Assembly: GCA_002067745.1 (NCBI GenBank)
Contig: MVRU01000009.1
Coordinates: 1-56,301, forward strand
Source of the DNA: Syntrophus sp. PtaU1.Bin005
GTDB taxonomy: Bacteria; Desulfobacterota; Syntrophia; Syntrophales; Syntrophaceae
DNA length: 56,301 nucleotides
Direction: 5' to 3'
Both the position numbers and the translations under genes were made by a program. The notes under the pieces were generated by a model. That model saw only the letters and a list, made by a program, of their open reading frames with translations. It was not told the DNA's origin and made no database searches. Of this stretch, positions 16,296 to 24,991 are shown in pieces. Numbering within the stretch: the first letter of the stretch is position 1; every line of letters starts with the position of its first letter.

Positions 16296-17408
16296 ATGTC
16301 TCTCGTTATGATTCGAAAATCCTCGTACCGGTACGAAACGTTGCAGCCTTTGGTATTCGCCATGCTGGATCGTTTCGGAGGACGGAACCTCTCCGCCCGG
16401 AGCCGGGTGCTGATCAAGCCCAATCTGATGACCTACGCCGCCCCTGAACAGGCCCTCTTGACGCATCCTCTGGTCATCAAGGCCGTTGCGCAATACGTCC
16501 TGGAGCGGGGCGCCCGCCCCCTCATCGCCGACAGTCCGGCGCTGGGTTCCTTCGGCAGGATTCTTCAGGAAAGCGGCATTTCGGAAGCCCTGGCCCCGCT
16601 GAACGTGGAATGCCGCCCCTTTCAGGAATCCCTGAAAATCGACATCGGCCCGCCCTTCGGATTCATCGACATCGCCAGGGAAGCGATCGAGTCGGATTTT
16701 ATCATCAATCTCCCCAAGCTTAAAACCCACCGCCAGATGATCCTCACGCTGGGCGTCAAGAATCTCTTTGGGTGCATCGTAGGATACCGCAAACCGGAAT
16801 GGCACATGAGGACAGGGGTCAATCATCCCCTCTTCGCCCGGCTGCTGGTCCAGATTTACCAGCGGATTTCTCCTGCCGTTACAATCCTCGACGGGATTCT
16901 GGCCCTGGAGGGGGAAGGGCCTGGAAAACGGGGAGTTCCGAAGGAGATCGGCCTGCTGATCGGAAGTGACAATGCCCTGGCCATCGACAGAACGGTTTGC
17001 CGAATCCTGGAACTGGAGCCGGAGGCAATCCCCGTCCTGAAAACCGCCGGTGAAAGGGGGCTTCTGGAAGAGCCGCTTTCCATCGACGGCCAGCTGGAGC
17101 CTGTCAGGTCTTTTGAGCTACCCCGGTCCGTGCCGTCTCTGCTCTACGGCCCCCGGATCCTGCAGCGCTTTCTCAGGCTCTACTTCCTTCCCAGGCCCGT
17201 TGCCGAACTGGATCGCTGCCGACATTGCGGGGCCTGCTGGGACATCTGCCCGGCGAAAGCCATCAACGGAAGCGTTCGGCCCCTGAAATTCATCTACGAC
17301 CAATGCATCCGCTGCTTCTGCTGCATCGAAGTCTGTCCCCACGGCGCTCTCCACACGGTGGACCCCATGCCGGCCCGCCTGGTTCGAATGCTTCTGGCCC
17401 GCCGGTGA
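16296..17408 (+). CDS. DUF362 protein with C-terminal two-cluster ferredoxin domain
   Basis: 370 aa. The DUF362 core has KPNLMTYAAPEQALLTHP near the N-terminus, a GARPLIADSP segment and LPKLKTHRQMILTLGVKNLFG in the middle. The C-terminal 75 residues hold two 4Fe-4S motifs, CRHCGACWDICP and CIRCFCCIEVCP. Such proteins are widespread in anaerobes and of unknown function, probably cytoplasmic electron carriers. The start is uncertain: a TTG at 16266 or an ATG at 16308 are alternatives. Confidence 0.85.
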   Translation: MSLVMIRKSSYRYETLQPLVFAMLDRFGGRNLSARSRVLIKPNLMTYAAPEQALLTHPLVIKAVAQYVLERGARPLIADSPALGSFGRILQESGISEALAPLNVECRPFQESLKIDIGPPFGFIDIAREAIESDFIINLPKLKTHRQMILTLGVKNLFGCIVGYRKPEWHMRTGVNHPLFARLLVQIYQRISPAVTILDGILALEGEGPGKRGVPKEIGLLIGSDNALAIDRTVCRILELEPEAIPVLKTAGERGLLEEPLSIDGQLEPVRSFELPRSVPSLLYGPRILQRFLRLYFLPRPVAELDRCRHCGACWDICPAKAINGSVRPLKFIYDQCIRCFCCIEVCPHGALHTVDPMPARLVRMLLARR

Positions 17409-17475
17409 CGGCCGGGAGGAGGACAGTTCAGAAATAAGAAATTATGGTGTTATCTTTATGATTTTATATTAGATC

Positions 17476-17504
17476 TTGACAAGGCTGCATGGCATGATTA
17501 TATC
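17476..17504 (+). promoter_or_regulatory. Promoter for the MoxR/VWA operon
   Basis: TTGACA at 17476-17481, 17-nt spacer, TATATC at 17499-17504; AT-rich upstream. It leaves a leader of about 100 nt before the start codon at 17612. Confidence 0.6.
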
Positions 17505-17611
17505 TGCGGGGTTGAAGGAATGGAGTTGAAATGCTGTCCGGACCTAAAAAATATTGCAGGTCTTTCCTGCAAAAAATCGGGTTGATTCCCGGAGTTCAAG
17601 GAGTTTCCGTT

Positions 17612-18463
17612 ATGAGTGAAAACAAGTCGTTACACCGGTTCGAGGGGGCCTCGAAATATATTCTCGACGAGGAGCTTTCCAAAATCGTCAATGTCTCCAT
17701 TGCCATTGAAATGCCGCTGCTGCTGAAGGGTGAGCCTGGTACGGGAAAGACCATGCTGGCCCATGCGATCGCAGAAAGCCTCAACATGCCGCTCATTGTC
17801 CTGAACGTCAAATCCAGCATGAAGCTGCTGGAGGCTCTCTATCAGTATGACACCCTGACGCGTCTCAATGACAGCCGTTTCGGTGATTCTAAACGGGATG
17901 TGAGCGATATCGAAGAGTACATCAAGATGGGCAAGATCGGCCAGGCCTTTGTGGCCGATGAGCGCACGGTTCTGCTCATCGATGAAATCGATAAGGCGGA
18001 TACGGATTTTCAGGACGACATGCTCGACGTGCTGGACCAGATGCAGTTCGACATCATCGAAATCGACAAGACGATCAAGGCGAAGCATCGGCCGGTCATC
18101 ATCATCACGTCCAACGCCAAGAAGGACCTGTCGGACCCCTTCCTGGGGCGCTGCAACTTCCATCACATCGCTTTCCCCGATCCCGATGTCATGAGGCAGA
18201 TTGTGGATGTCCATTTCCCCAGCATCAATGACGACATGGCGGAGGCCTGCATCGCCACCTTTTACCGGCTGCGGGAATTCCGAGGCATCGAGAAGAAGCC
18301 GGCCACGCGGGAACTGATCAACTGGATTCGCGCCCTCAAAGCGGATCCGGACTTCAAGGTCGGCAAGCTGCGAAGGGGGGATTCGCCCTACCTCGGCATC
18401 CTGTTCAAGAAGAGCGCGGATTTGAATCTTGCCGCCCAACAGATGTCACGCCTGAGAATGTAA
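17612..18463 (+). CDS. MoxR-type AAA+ ATPase
   Basis: 283 aa from ATG 17612 (AAGGAG 7 nt upstream; an ATG at 17531 opens the frame without a site). Walker A GEPGTGKT at 40-47, Walker B VLLIDEIDKA around 115-124, sensor 1 IIITSNAKKDL and an arginine-finger region DPFLGRCNFHH. MoxR ATPases act as chaperones that activate metal or multi-subunit enzymes together with a VWA-domain partner, which is the next gene 12 nt downstream. The client is not identifiable from the window. Confidence 0.9.
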   Translation: MSENKSLHRFEGASKYILDEELSKIVNVSIAIEMPLLLKGEPGTGKTMLAHAIAESLNMPLIVLNVKSSMKLLEALYQYDTLTRLNDSRFGDSKRDVSDIEEYIKMGKIGQAFVADERTVLLIDEIDKADTDFQDDMLDVLDQMQFDIIEIDKTIKAKHRPVIIITSNAKKDLSDPFLGRCNFHHIAFPDPDVMRQIVDVHFPSINDDMAEACIATFYRLREFRGIEKKPATRELINWIRALKADPDFKVGKLRRGDSPYLGILFKKSADLNLAAQQMSRLRM

Positions 18464-18475
18464 GGGGGGATTTTC

Positions 18476-19672
18476 TTGTTTACGCAATTTTTTTACACCC
18501 TGCGCGAGAAGGGGATCCCGGTATCCCCGACTTCCTTCCTCCGGCTGCAGAAGGCGTTGGGATTGGGGATGGTGACCTCCCTCGAGGATTTTTACACGGT
18601 GGCCCGCTCTATCCTGGTCAAGAGTGAGCGCTATTTTGATCTTTATGATCAGATCTTCGCCTATCATTTCAAAGGGGTGGCCCTGGAGGAGCCCGATATC
18701 GAGGAAATATCGGACGTTGTTCGGGCCATGCTGGAGGACTGGCTGAATAAGGATCCCGGGGCGTTGGCCCGGGAGCTGGGCATCGACGAGCAGGAGATGC
18801 AGAAAATGACCCCGGAAGAGCTGGTGCAGTATTTCCTCGATCGCCTCAAGGACCAGACAGAGGAGCACCACGGGGGACACAAGTGGATCGGCACCGGGGG
18901 GACCTCACCCGTCGGCCATTCAGGTTACCATCCGGGAGGAATGCGCGTTGGCGGCCGTTCCCGGAACAAATCGGCCATCAAGGTGGCCATGGACAGGCGT
19001 TATAAGTCCTATTCCCTGGAAGGCCCTCTGACCCAGCGCCAGATGGGCGAGGCCCTGAAGCGTCTGAGGCGCATGGTTCCCGAGGGGCCGAAAGACATCG
19101 TCAATGTGGACAAGACCATCTATGAAACGATGCGCAATGCCGGCGAGGTCGAGATTGTCTTTGACCGCCGGATGACGGACCGCCTCAAGGTGATCCTGAT
19201 GATCGACAACGGCGGCTGGTCCATGGATCCCTATATTCAAGTGGTGCAGACCCTGTTCAGTTACGCCCGCACCCAGTTCAAGGATCTGAAGATCTACTAT
19301 TTCCACAATACCGTCTACGATCATGTCTGGCAGGATCCGGAGCGCCGCCACAAGGCGGAGGCCATCGAGGATTTTCTCCGCAAGGAGCCGGATACGCGCC
19401 TGATCATGGTGGGAGACGCCAGCATGGCACCGTCGGAATTGATGCATCAGAATGGGGGGATTTACTATTTCCATCGGTCCTCTATTGCCAGCATCGAGCG
19501 GCTGAAAATGATGGCTCGGACCTTCCGCCATGCCGTCTGGCTGAATCCCCAGCCGGAGTGGGAATGGCGCCATACCTGGACCATCGGGATTGTCCAGGAT
19601 GTCTTTCCCATGTTCGAGTTGACCCTGGACGGTCTGGAGAAGGCAGTCCGTCACCTGGTGTCACGCAATTAA
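18476..19672 (+). CDS. VWA-domain protein, CoxE-like partner of MoxR
   Basis: 398 aa, TTG start behind a purine-rich AGGGGGGA site. The N-terminal 135 residues are helical (YTLREKGIPVSPTSFLRLQ), a Gly/His-rich linker follows, and the C-terminal von Willebrand A-like domain spans about 235-398. The MIDAS motif, normally DxSxS, reads DNGGWS here, so metal coordination may differ. Always-paired MoxR/VWA genes load or remodel cofactor enzymes. The two genes form a bicistron ending near a hairpin at 19700-19732. Confidence 0.85.
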   Translation: MFTQFFYTLREKGIPVSPTSFLRLQKALGLGMVTSLEDFYTVARSILVKSERYFDLYDQIFAYHFKGVALEEPDIEEISDVVRAMLEDWLNKDPGALARELGIDEQEMQKMTPEELVQYFLDRLKDQTEEHHGGHKWIGTGGTSPVGHSGYHPGGMRVGGRSRNKSAIKVAMDRRYKSYSLEGPLTQRQMGEALKRLRRMVPEGPKDIVNVDKTIYETMRNAGEVEIVFDRRMTDRLKVILMIDNGGWSMDPYIQVVQTLFSYARTQFKDLKIYYFHNTVYDHVWQDPERRHKAEAIEDFLRKEPDTRLIMVGDASMAPSELMHQNGGIYYFHRSSIASIERLKMMARTFRHAVWLNPQPEWEWRHTWTIGIVQDVFPMFELTLDGLEKAVRHLVSRN

Positions 19673-19699
19673 CAGTCCAGGGTTTTCTGTTTCTTATTG

Positions 19700-19732
19700 C
19701 AGCGGCGGCCGGCTTTTCCGCCTCCGCCGCTG
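19700..19732. repeat. GC-rich hairpin between convergent genes
   Basis: CAGCGGCGG at 19700-19708 pairs perfectly with CCGCCGCTG at 19724-19732 around a 15-nt loop. No U-tract follows on the plus strand, so it is at best a weak terminator for the VWA gene. Confidence 0.4.
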
Positions 19733-19787
19733 AATTCGGCCCTTCCTTGCCTTTCTGTCATGCCTAACAGGGGTTTCCCCCCGCTGT

Positions 19788-20327
19788 CTACTTGACGATT
19801 CTGAAGATGTCTTTAAATTTTTCGGAGGCGGCTGTCCGTAAAAGCTCGAAGAGGACTGCCTCCGTGCAGGTGAGTCTGCCGCCGGCATCCCCCATCATCT
19901 TCAAACCGATCTCACGGTTCCGGGCTGTCCGCGAGGAGACGGCGTCGGCGACGATGTACACTTCGTAGCCCGCTGCGAGAAGATCCCGGGCGGTCTGGTA
20001 AACGCAGATATGTGTTTCAATTCCCGTCATCAGGACCTGTCGGCGTCCCGTTTTCTCCAGGGTTTCCCGGAAGCCGGGATTCTGGAAGCAGCTGAAGCTT
20101 TCCTTGGCGATCGGGGTCATGCCTTGGAACAGGTCGGCGATTTCAGGGATCGTCGGTCCCAGTTTGGCCGGAATCTGTTCGGTGACGATCAGGGGGATGT
20201 CAAAGGTCTGTATCCCCTGGATGATTTTCCGAACGTTTTCAAACAGGGATCCCCGGTCGTCCATGGCCTGTGCCAGATTGCCCTGGAAATCAATGACGAG
20301 CAGAATGGTCTGATCGATAGTCAGCAT
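19788..20327 (-). CDS. Isochorismatase-family cysteine hydrolase
   Basis: 179 aa, site AAAGGAGGG upstream. The catalytic triad is intact: Asp13 (VIDFQGNL), Lys75 (IAKESFSCF) and Cys108 (GIETHICVYQTA), with the cis-peptide VEAH-like region. Members hydrolyse small amides or vinyl ethers such as nicotinamide or isochorismate. The specific substrate cannot be assigned. It converges on the VWA gene. Confidence 0.9.
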   Translation of the reverse strand: MLTIDQTILLVIDFQGNLAQAMDDRGSLFENVRKIIQGIQTFDIPLIVTEQIPAKLGPTIPEIADLFQGMTPIAKESFSCFQNPGFRETLEKTGRRQVLMTGIETHICVYQTARDLLAAGYEVYIVADAVSSRTARNREIGLKMMGDAGGRLTCTEAVLFELLRTAASEKFKDIFRIVK

Positions 20328-20372
20328 GCTGAAAACCCTCCTTTATCCTTAAAAGCGCTGGGCGCTGTTGCG

Positions 20373-20582
20373 TTATAGTGGGTCATCGGTTCCGTTTAAC
20401 CGTTCCCGGTCATTGCGGATCGCGGCAAGCTGCCGATGGATTTCGATAAGGGCCTTGTCCTGGGCGGCGAGATGATCGAGAATCGCCCACAATTCCTCTT
20501 CCTCCTTCACATTGAGATCACGGATGTTGCAGAAGGGAGGATGCCGATGCTCATAGGGTTCGGGAGAACGCGGAGAACTCAT
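20373..20582 (-). CDS. Small hypothetical protein
   Basis: 69 aa from ATG 20582, which has AGAGG 8 nt upstream; a GTG three codons earlier is less likely. Sequence is polar, with a possible helix VKEEEELWAILDHLAAQDK. Family not recognised. It lies 45 nt upstream of the isochorismatase-family gene on the same strand and may share its transcript. Confidence 0.55.
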   Translation of the reverse strand: MSSPRSPEPYEHRHPPFCNIRDLNVKEEEELWAILDHLAAQDKALIEIHRQLAAIRNDRERLNGTDDPL

Positions 20583-20742
20583 AAATCGCACCTCTTGATT
20601 GATCCGGTGAGGATGTTCTTTCGGGTGCGATTATAGAAAGGGCCGGACAAAGTATCAAGACGGAATATCCCGACGGTTTGTTTGGAGAGGCTCATGGCAT
20701 TCCTTTTGACAATTCTGCAAAGATGTTATAGCAAGTCGTCCC

Positions 20743-20907
20743 ATGGAAAGATATAAGCAAGAACTCCTGAAGAAAATCGGCCTTACCGAAGAAGATCTGC
20801 AGAAGTCCTCCAAGCTTGTCAATCCTTCGGAGGAGCAGATCATCGACGGATTGGAAAGGCTGCTTGAAGAGCTTATCAAAGAGGAAGAACAGGAAAAGGG
20901 CGATTGA
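20743..20907 (+). CDS. Very small acidic helical protein
   Basis: 54 aa: ATG 20743 to TGA 20907. The product is almost wholly charged and helical (KQELLKKIGLTEEDLQKS, then LERLLEELIKEEEQEKGD), which is unlikely by chance. A TTGACA at 20706-20711 lies upstream, but there is no clear ribosome site. Function unknown. Confidence 0.5.
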   Translation: MERYKQELLKKIGLTEEDLQKSSKLVNPSEEQIIDGLERLLEELIKEEEQEKGD

Positions 20908-21142
20908 GCGCCCCCTGCCGTTTCGATGGGCTCCGATTTCATGCGCCGCGGCGTCTTCTCCTACACAGATGCCTGACTGCGGCCTTTCGTGTCGAAGTAG
21001 TGAGATCGGGCAGAGACGAACCCTCAGAATAGCCCTCTCTCATCCGGACCGCATCGACCGGGTACAGGAGCTGTAAAAGACCCTCCGGGAAGGTTTCTCG
21101 AAATATTCTTCCGCTATTTGTTGATTTAACAGAACATTTCTA

Positions 21143-21170
21143 TTGACTTTTAGCAGAATGGCCTTTAAAT
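21143..21170 (+). promoter_or_regulatory. Promoter for the HU gene
   Basis: TTGACT at 21143-21148 and TTAAAT at 21165-21170 with a 16-nt spacer, in an AT-rich stretch about 75 nt before the start codon. Confidence 0.5.
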
Positions 21171-21244
21171 GCTGATTTAGCGAGTGCGTGTGCGGTGTAA
21201 GTGTTGTGGGCAGTGACGAACGACATTGATGAGGAGGGGTAGAG

Positions 21245-21520
21245 ATGAATAAAGGCGATCTGGTTGAAGCGGTAGCGAAAGTTGTCGGGAAAAAGAAACT
21301 GGCGAGGGAAGCCGTGGGATGTGTTCTCGAATCAATGACCGAAGCACTTAAAAAGGGCGAATCTGTAACACTCATCGGTTTCGGCACGTTCAAGGTTGCG
21401 AAAAGGGCAGCCCGAACCGGAAGAAATCCGCAGACAGGAAAACCGATCAAAATCAAGGCGAAAAAGGTCCCAAAGTTTACGGCCGGCAAGATGCTCAAGA
21501 CTGCCGTGGCAAAAAAATAA
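21245..21520 (+). CDS. hup: HU-family DNA-binding protein
   Basis: 91 aa, full length for HU. Contains MNKGDLVEAVAK, the GFGTFKV turn and the DNA-binding arm RAARTGRNPQTGKPIKIKA. It bends DNA nonspecifically and compacts the nucleoid. GAGGAGGGGT precedes the ATG. It is monocistronic, with its own promoter and a strong terminator 20 nt after the stop. Confidence 0.95.
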   Translation: MNKGDLVEAVAKVVGKKKLAREAVGCVLESMTEALKKGESVTLIGFGTFKVAKRAARTGRNPQTGKPIKIKAKKVPKFTAGKMLKTAVAKK

Positions 21521-21539
21521 CGACATCCGTTCTTTAAAG

Positions 21540-21584
21540 AAAGGGCTTCCCGTGTTTCACTGAACATGAGAAGCCCTTTTTTTT
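21540..21584 (+). terminator. Rho-independent terminator of the HU gene
   Basis: Stem AAAGGGCTTC (21540-21549) with GAAGCCCTTT (21570-21579), 20-nt loop, followed by a run of T to 21584. Confidence 0.85.
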
Positions 21585-21983
21585 GCGCGAGTTTTAAGCG
21601 CAGTGAATCAGCGAAGGGCAAAGCAACCATTTCCGCTTGTTTGCCGAACCGGAATGAGGCGCAGGCCGAATGGGGGTACAGAGCGAAGCGGAATATAAAG
21701 ACATCTAATCACGAAAAATTATCTGTATGATGTCTATTGATAATTTCCTGTAGCCAAGCGAGGGACAGTCTCGGCCGCCGTGCAATCTTGCCATCAGATA
21801 TCGTCGGGCACATGCCGTGGGTGTCTGCCCGAAGCGCAATCAAAACAGGATTCTTAACGGGCTAATTCTCAAGGAAGTGAGCCGATTCCTCAAGAAGGAA
21901 CGCCGCCCCTGTTTTTCGATGAAGAATATCCTGTGAAGCGAGCCCGCCCCTCTACTCCGAGCCGTCAGAAGAAATGTCTGACA
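21585..21983. other. Gene-free stretch next to a recombination scar
   Basis: About 400 bases with no supported gene. A short inverted pair AGACATC/GATGTCT around 21699-21735 is the only structure I see. It adjoins recombinase and transposase remnants and is probably decayed accessory DNA. Confidence 0.5.
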
Positions 21984-22184
21984 TCAATCGTCGGCATTGG
22001 GCATGAGCTTATCCGGCGGACTCTGCAGACCGCGGATATCGCGGGACATCACATGGGTATATATCTCCGTTGTCTTGACATCCGCGTGGCCGAGGAGTTC
22101 CTGAATGACGCGGATCGTGACCCCGTTTTCCAGCATGTGCGTGGCAAAACTGTGACGCAGCGTGTGACATCCCACTCTTTTGGT
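21984..22184 (-). pseudogene. Tyrosine recombinase C-terminal fragment, integron-integrase-like
   Basis: About 66 residues in the minus frame, starting abruptly at [15 protein letters not shown] and ending [14 protein letters not shown]. It has the second half of the catalytic site: HxLRH, GH in [10 protein letters not shown] and nucleophile Tyr in [10 protein letters not shown]. The tail after the Tyr resembles IntI-type integrases. About three quarters of the gene is missing; the upstream end abuts the ISL3 fragment at 22185. Confidence 0.8.
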
Positions 22185-22355
22185 TCATCCGGTTAATGAG
22201 TACCTCTGGGTATGCAGGTGATAGAGTCGGAGTTTGAAGTATTCCATATCCCTGAATCCATAGGCCTGCTTCTTTAAGGTTTTAAGCTTGTTGTTTGTGC
22301 CCTCAAGGGCGGCATTTGCAATGTGATGCTTGAAATAATTGAGAGATATTGTCAA
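22185..22355 (-). mobile_element. ISL3-family transposase, C-terminal fragment
   Basis: The minus frame reads about 55 residues ending at TGA 22187-22185, including YFKHHIANAALEGTNNKLK, AYGFRDMEYFKLRLYHLH and RYSLTG at the end, which is the conserved ISL3 transposase tail. No start or DDE residues are present. It is fused between two recombinase fragments, so it marks a past insertion or rearrangement. Confidence 0.75.
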
Positions 22356-22368
22356 TAGTTGTGGTCCC

Positions 22369-22551
22369 TCGGTCTTAAATGACGTTCACCCGGTCAGCAT
22401 CAAAAAGCTTCAGCGGTTATTGAGACACCAAACGCAGACTACAACAGGGATATACCTCAAGAAGATTGATGATCTGGCCGTTGGATTAAGGCTTTTGGAA
22501 AAGAGGGACGCACCTCGGGACACCCAAATAAAAAAGCAGTTATCTAATTAG
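22369..22551 (+). pseudogene. Second tyrosine recombinase C-terminal fragment
   Basis: Plus frame with SIKKLQRLLRHQTQTTTGIY and a downstream KKIDDLAVGL tail: the last His/Arg box and the nucleophile Tyr of a phage-type integrase. Only about 60 residues remain and the stop falls inside the tRNA-Glu terminator. Orientation is opposite to the other fragment, so these are two different integrases. Confidence 0.65.
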
Positions 22552-22559
22552 ATAACTGC
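22528..22559 (-). terminator. Terminator of the gltX/tRNA-Glu transcript
   Basis: A perfect 24-nt palindrome at 22536-22559 (arms GCAGTTATCTAA) is followed on the minus strand by six T at 22535-22530. It lies 10 nt beyond the tRNA 3' end. Confidence 0.85.
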
Positions 22560-22569
22560 ATGTATTTAT

Positions 22570-22644
22570 TGGTAGTCCCACGGGGAGTTGAACCCCGGCT
22601 TCCGGCGTGAGAGGCCAGCGTCCTAACCACTAGACGATGGGACC
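22570..22644 (-). tRNA. tRNA-Glu (anticodon CTC)
   Basis: 75 nt including an encoded CCA (22572-22570). Acceptor stem GGTCCCA/TGGGACT, anticodon arm CTGGC-CTCTCAC-GCCGG with CTC at the centre, and T arm CGGGG-TTCAACT-CCCCG all fold. It reads GAG codons. It sits 50 nt behind the stop of gltX, the enzyme that charges it, on the same strand and before one terminator, so they are probably co-transcribed. Confidence 0.95.
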
Positions 22645-22694
22645 ATGAGGGCAGTTTCTATGCAACAACACAGAAAAAGTCAAGGCAAAAGATT

Positions 22695-24113
22695 TCAGGA
22701 CAAGCGGTGATTCCGGATGTACGACACCGCTCGCCGGATGCGTGAAGACACACGCTCCTTTCCAAGGGTCAGCATGATGTCATCGAGCCCTGGGCTGGCC
22801 GTTTTCCCGGTCAGGGCGATGCGGAGCGGCTGGGCGATTGTCTTGAGCTTGATGGACCTCGCTTCGGCCAGGTTGCGGAGAAAGGCCTCAATCCCTTCCT
22901 TGGAATAATCCGAGAGCGTTGTCAGCTCATCCGCAATGGCTCCCAGATGGTCGGCGATTTCCGGGGTGAGGAATTTTGCCGCCGCATCGGCGTCGATGGG
23001 CGGCTCATCGGTGAAATAAAAGAGGCTGGATTCCACCATTTCGGGAAGGGTCTTCGCCCGGGCCTTCAGATCACGGACAATGTGCAATCCATAATCGGAA
23101 TCGGTCACGTCAAGACCTGATTTTTTCCAGAAAGGCCGAAGAACATCCAGGAGTTTCTCTTCCGGATAGGATTTGATGTAGTGCTGATTCAGCCAGAGAA
23201 GCTTGTCGGGATTGAAAACGGCGGCGGATTTGCCGATGCTTCCCAGGTCGAACAGTTCGATGAGTTCATCCAGGGCAAAGATTTCCTGATCTCCGTGAGA
23301 CCACCCGAGACGAACAAGATAATTGACCAGGGCCTCCGGCAGATATCCCAGCTCCTTGTAAGCCATGACGGATGTTGCCCCGTGCCGCTTGCTGAGGCGG
23401 GTCTTGTCGGCGCCGAGGATCATCGGCACATGGCCGAACTGGGGGATCTCGTAATCCAGGGCTTCGTAAAGGAGAATCTGCCGCGGGGTATTGTTGACAT
23501 GGTCGTCGCCCCGGATCACATGGGTGATGTTCATCTGGGCATCGTCGACCACAACGGCGAAATTGTAGGTCGGGTAGCCGTCGCTGCGCTGAATGATCAG
23601 ATCATCCAGCTCTTCATTGTTAAAGGAAATCTTCCCCTTAATGAGGTCCTCGACGATTGTCGTTCCTGTCTGGGGGCAGCGGAACCGGACAACGGCTCCA
23701 TCGGAGGGGGGAAGTTTTCTATCCCGGCAGGTTCCGTCATATTTCGGCTTCCTGCCTTCCGCAAGGGCCCGCCTCCGCTTCTCCTCCAGTTCCTCGGGTG
23801 TGCAGACGCAGTAGTAGGCCTTGTCCTCGTCAATCAGCTTCCGGATCATTTCCCTGTGGATGGTGACCCGTTCGGCCTGGAAATAGGGTCCTTCATCCCA
23901 GTTCAGCCCGAGCCACTCCATGGCATCCAGGATCGCACGGGTTGATTCCTCTGTGGAGCGCTGCTGGTCCGTGTCTTCGATTCGCAGCACGAACTTCCCC
24001 TGCGAATGCCTGGCGTAAAGCCAGCTGAACAGGGCCGTGCGCGCCCCTCCGATGTGAAGGTAACCTGTCGGCGAAGGGGCGAACCGGGTCCGAACCTGTT
24101 TATTTTTCTGCAT
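22695..24113 (-). CDS. gltX: Glutamyl-tRNA synthetase
   Basis: 472 aa from ATG 24113 (GAGG upstream; a longer in-frame opening at 24167 is unlikely). Class I synthetase: [18 protein letters not shown] carries the HIGH-type motif and [10 protein letters not shown] the KMSKS-type motif. The anticodon-binding helical domain fills the last 150 residues. It attaches Glu to tRNA-Glu. It has its own promoter with near-consensus boxes. No second gltX is in the window, so whether it also charges tRNA-Gln cannot be told. Confidence 0.97.
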   Translation of the reverse strand: MQKNKQVRTRFAPSPTGYLHIGGARTALFSWLYARHSQGKFVLRIEDTDQQRSTEESTRAILDAMEWLGLNWDEGPYFQAERVTIHREMIRKLIDEDKAYYCVCTPEELEEKRRRALAEGRKPKYDGTCRDRKLPPSDGAVVRFRCPQTGTTIVEDLIKGKISFNNEELDDLIIQRSDGYPTYNFAVVVDDAQMNITHVIRGDDHVNNTPRQILLYEALDYEIPQFGHVPMILGADKTRLSKRHGATSVMAYKELGYLPEALVNYLVRLGWSHGDQEIFALDELIELFDLGSIGKSAAVFNPDKLLWLNQHYIKSYPEEKLLDVLRPFWKKSGLDVTDSDYGLHIVRDLKARAKTLPEMVESSLFYFTDEPPIDADAAAKFLTPEIADHLGAIADELTTLSDYSKEGIEAFLRNLAEARSIKLKTIAQPLRIALTGKTASPGLDDIMLTLGKERVSSRIRRAVSYIRNHRLS

Positions 24114-24147
24114 TATATTCGTTTCCTCAGGGAATTGTAGTGTGACC

Positions 24148-24177
24148 TTTATAGGACCAGCGTTCATGGTTTGTCAA
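24148..24177 (-). promoter_or_regulatory. Promoter of gltX
   Basis: Minus strand TTGACA (24177-24172), 18-nt spacer, TATAAA (24153-24148), 34 nt before the start codon. Confidence 0.7.
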
Positions 24178-24194
24178 GGCGGTTTTCGAGCAAA

Positions 24195-24224
24195 TTGTAC
24201 TTGACAAGGATGGATATTTATAAT
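24195..24224 (+). promoter_or_regulatory. Promoter of yceD-rpmF
   Basis: TTGTAC at 24195-24200, 18-nt spacer, consensus TATAAT at 24219-24224. It is back to back with the gltX promoter. An overlapping TTGACA at 24201 would give a spacer of only 12 nt. Confidence 0.5.
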
Positions 24225-24313
24225 CTAATCCTCACCTTTATATAAGAGATTCACAGGGTTACAGGTGGCATCTCCGGTTAAAAGCCTTACGATTTAATGA
24301 GTTATGGTGCATC

Positions 24314-24847
24314 TTGAAAATTAATGTTCTGATGGTGCCGGAAGCGGGCCTCGACCTCCATTTCGATTTTACGGAGGGCTGGTTCCGGAATTTTCTGGCG
24401 GATGGCGAGTCAGACATCCTCAGCATCCCCCAGGCAGCCGTCACCTGTCATGTTTCCCGGGCTGGGGAGGCGGTGTTTGTCGAGGGGAAGATCAATGCCG
24501 TTGTAGAGACCCTTTGCTGCCGCTGCCTGGAGACCGTCCGGTTGCCCGTGGACTTTGATTTCCGTTACACGTTGATGCCGGTCAGAGAGAGCATGAAGGA
24601 TGACGTGGAACTGCAGGCGGAGGATCTGGAATTCGGCTTTTATCAGGGAGAGGTCGTTGATCTGTCGCCTTTGATCTATGAACAGATCATGCTTCAGATT
24701 CCCATGAAGGTTCTTTGCCGTGAAACCTGCAGGGGATTGTGTCCCCAGTGCGGCGCGAATCTCAATGCAGGAACCTGCGGCTGCCGGGCGGCTCCGGGGG
24801 ATGACCGATTCGCCGTTTTAAAAAATCTCAAGATTCCCGGGAAGTAA
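24314..24847 (+). CDS. yceD: YceD / DUF177 protein
   Basis: 177 aa, TTG start (MKINVLMVPEAGLDLHFD matches the family's beginning). It has the family's Cys pairs: ETLCCRCLE in the middle and CRETCRGLCPQCGANL plus TCGC near the end, likely zinc sites. YceD is linked to 23S rRNA accumulation and is nearly always upstream of rpmF, as here. Confidence 0.9.
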   Translation: MKINVLMVPEAGLDLHFDFTEGWFRNFLADGESDILSIPQAAVTCHVSRAGEAVFVEGKINAVVETLCCRCLETVRLPVDFDFRYTLMPVRESMKDDVELQAEDLEFGFYQGEVVDLSPLIYEQIMLQIPMKVLCRETCRGLCPQCGANLNAGTCGCRAAPGDDRFAVLKNLKIPGK

Positions 24848-24991
24848 CCTGAAGAAATATACCAACGGAAAGAGCTGTTTCCAAAGAGTTCACCCTTAAA
24901 CGGGCCTGCGGGGCGGGATGGGTGAAGAGAGCGGTCGTAATCATTAAACACTATCAATTTTCATGACATATAAAAGGAAAGAGGGATTACC

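Noticed and set aside
22560-22660. Duplicate of the tRNA-Glu 3' end as an attachment site
   Set aside because: No second copy of the tRNA 3' sequence was seen in 21500-22560, so no att pair can be claimed.
24201-24224. TTGACA with TATAAT upstream of yceD
   Set aside because: Spacer of only 12 nt; the TTGTAC box at 24195 with 18 nt spacing is more plausible.
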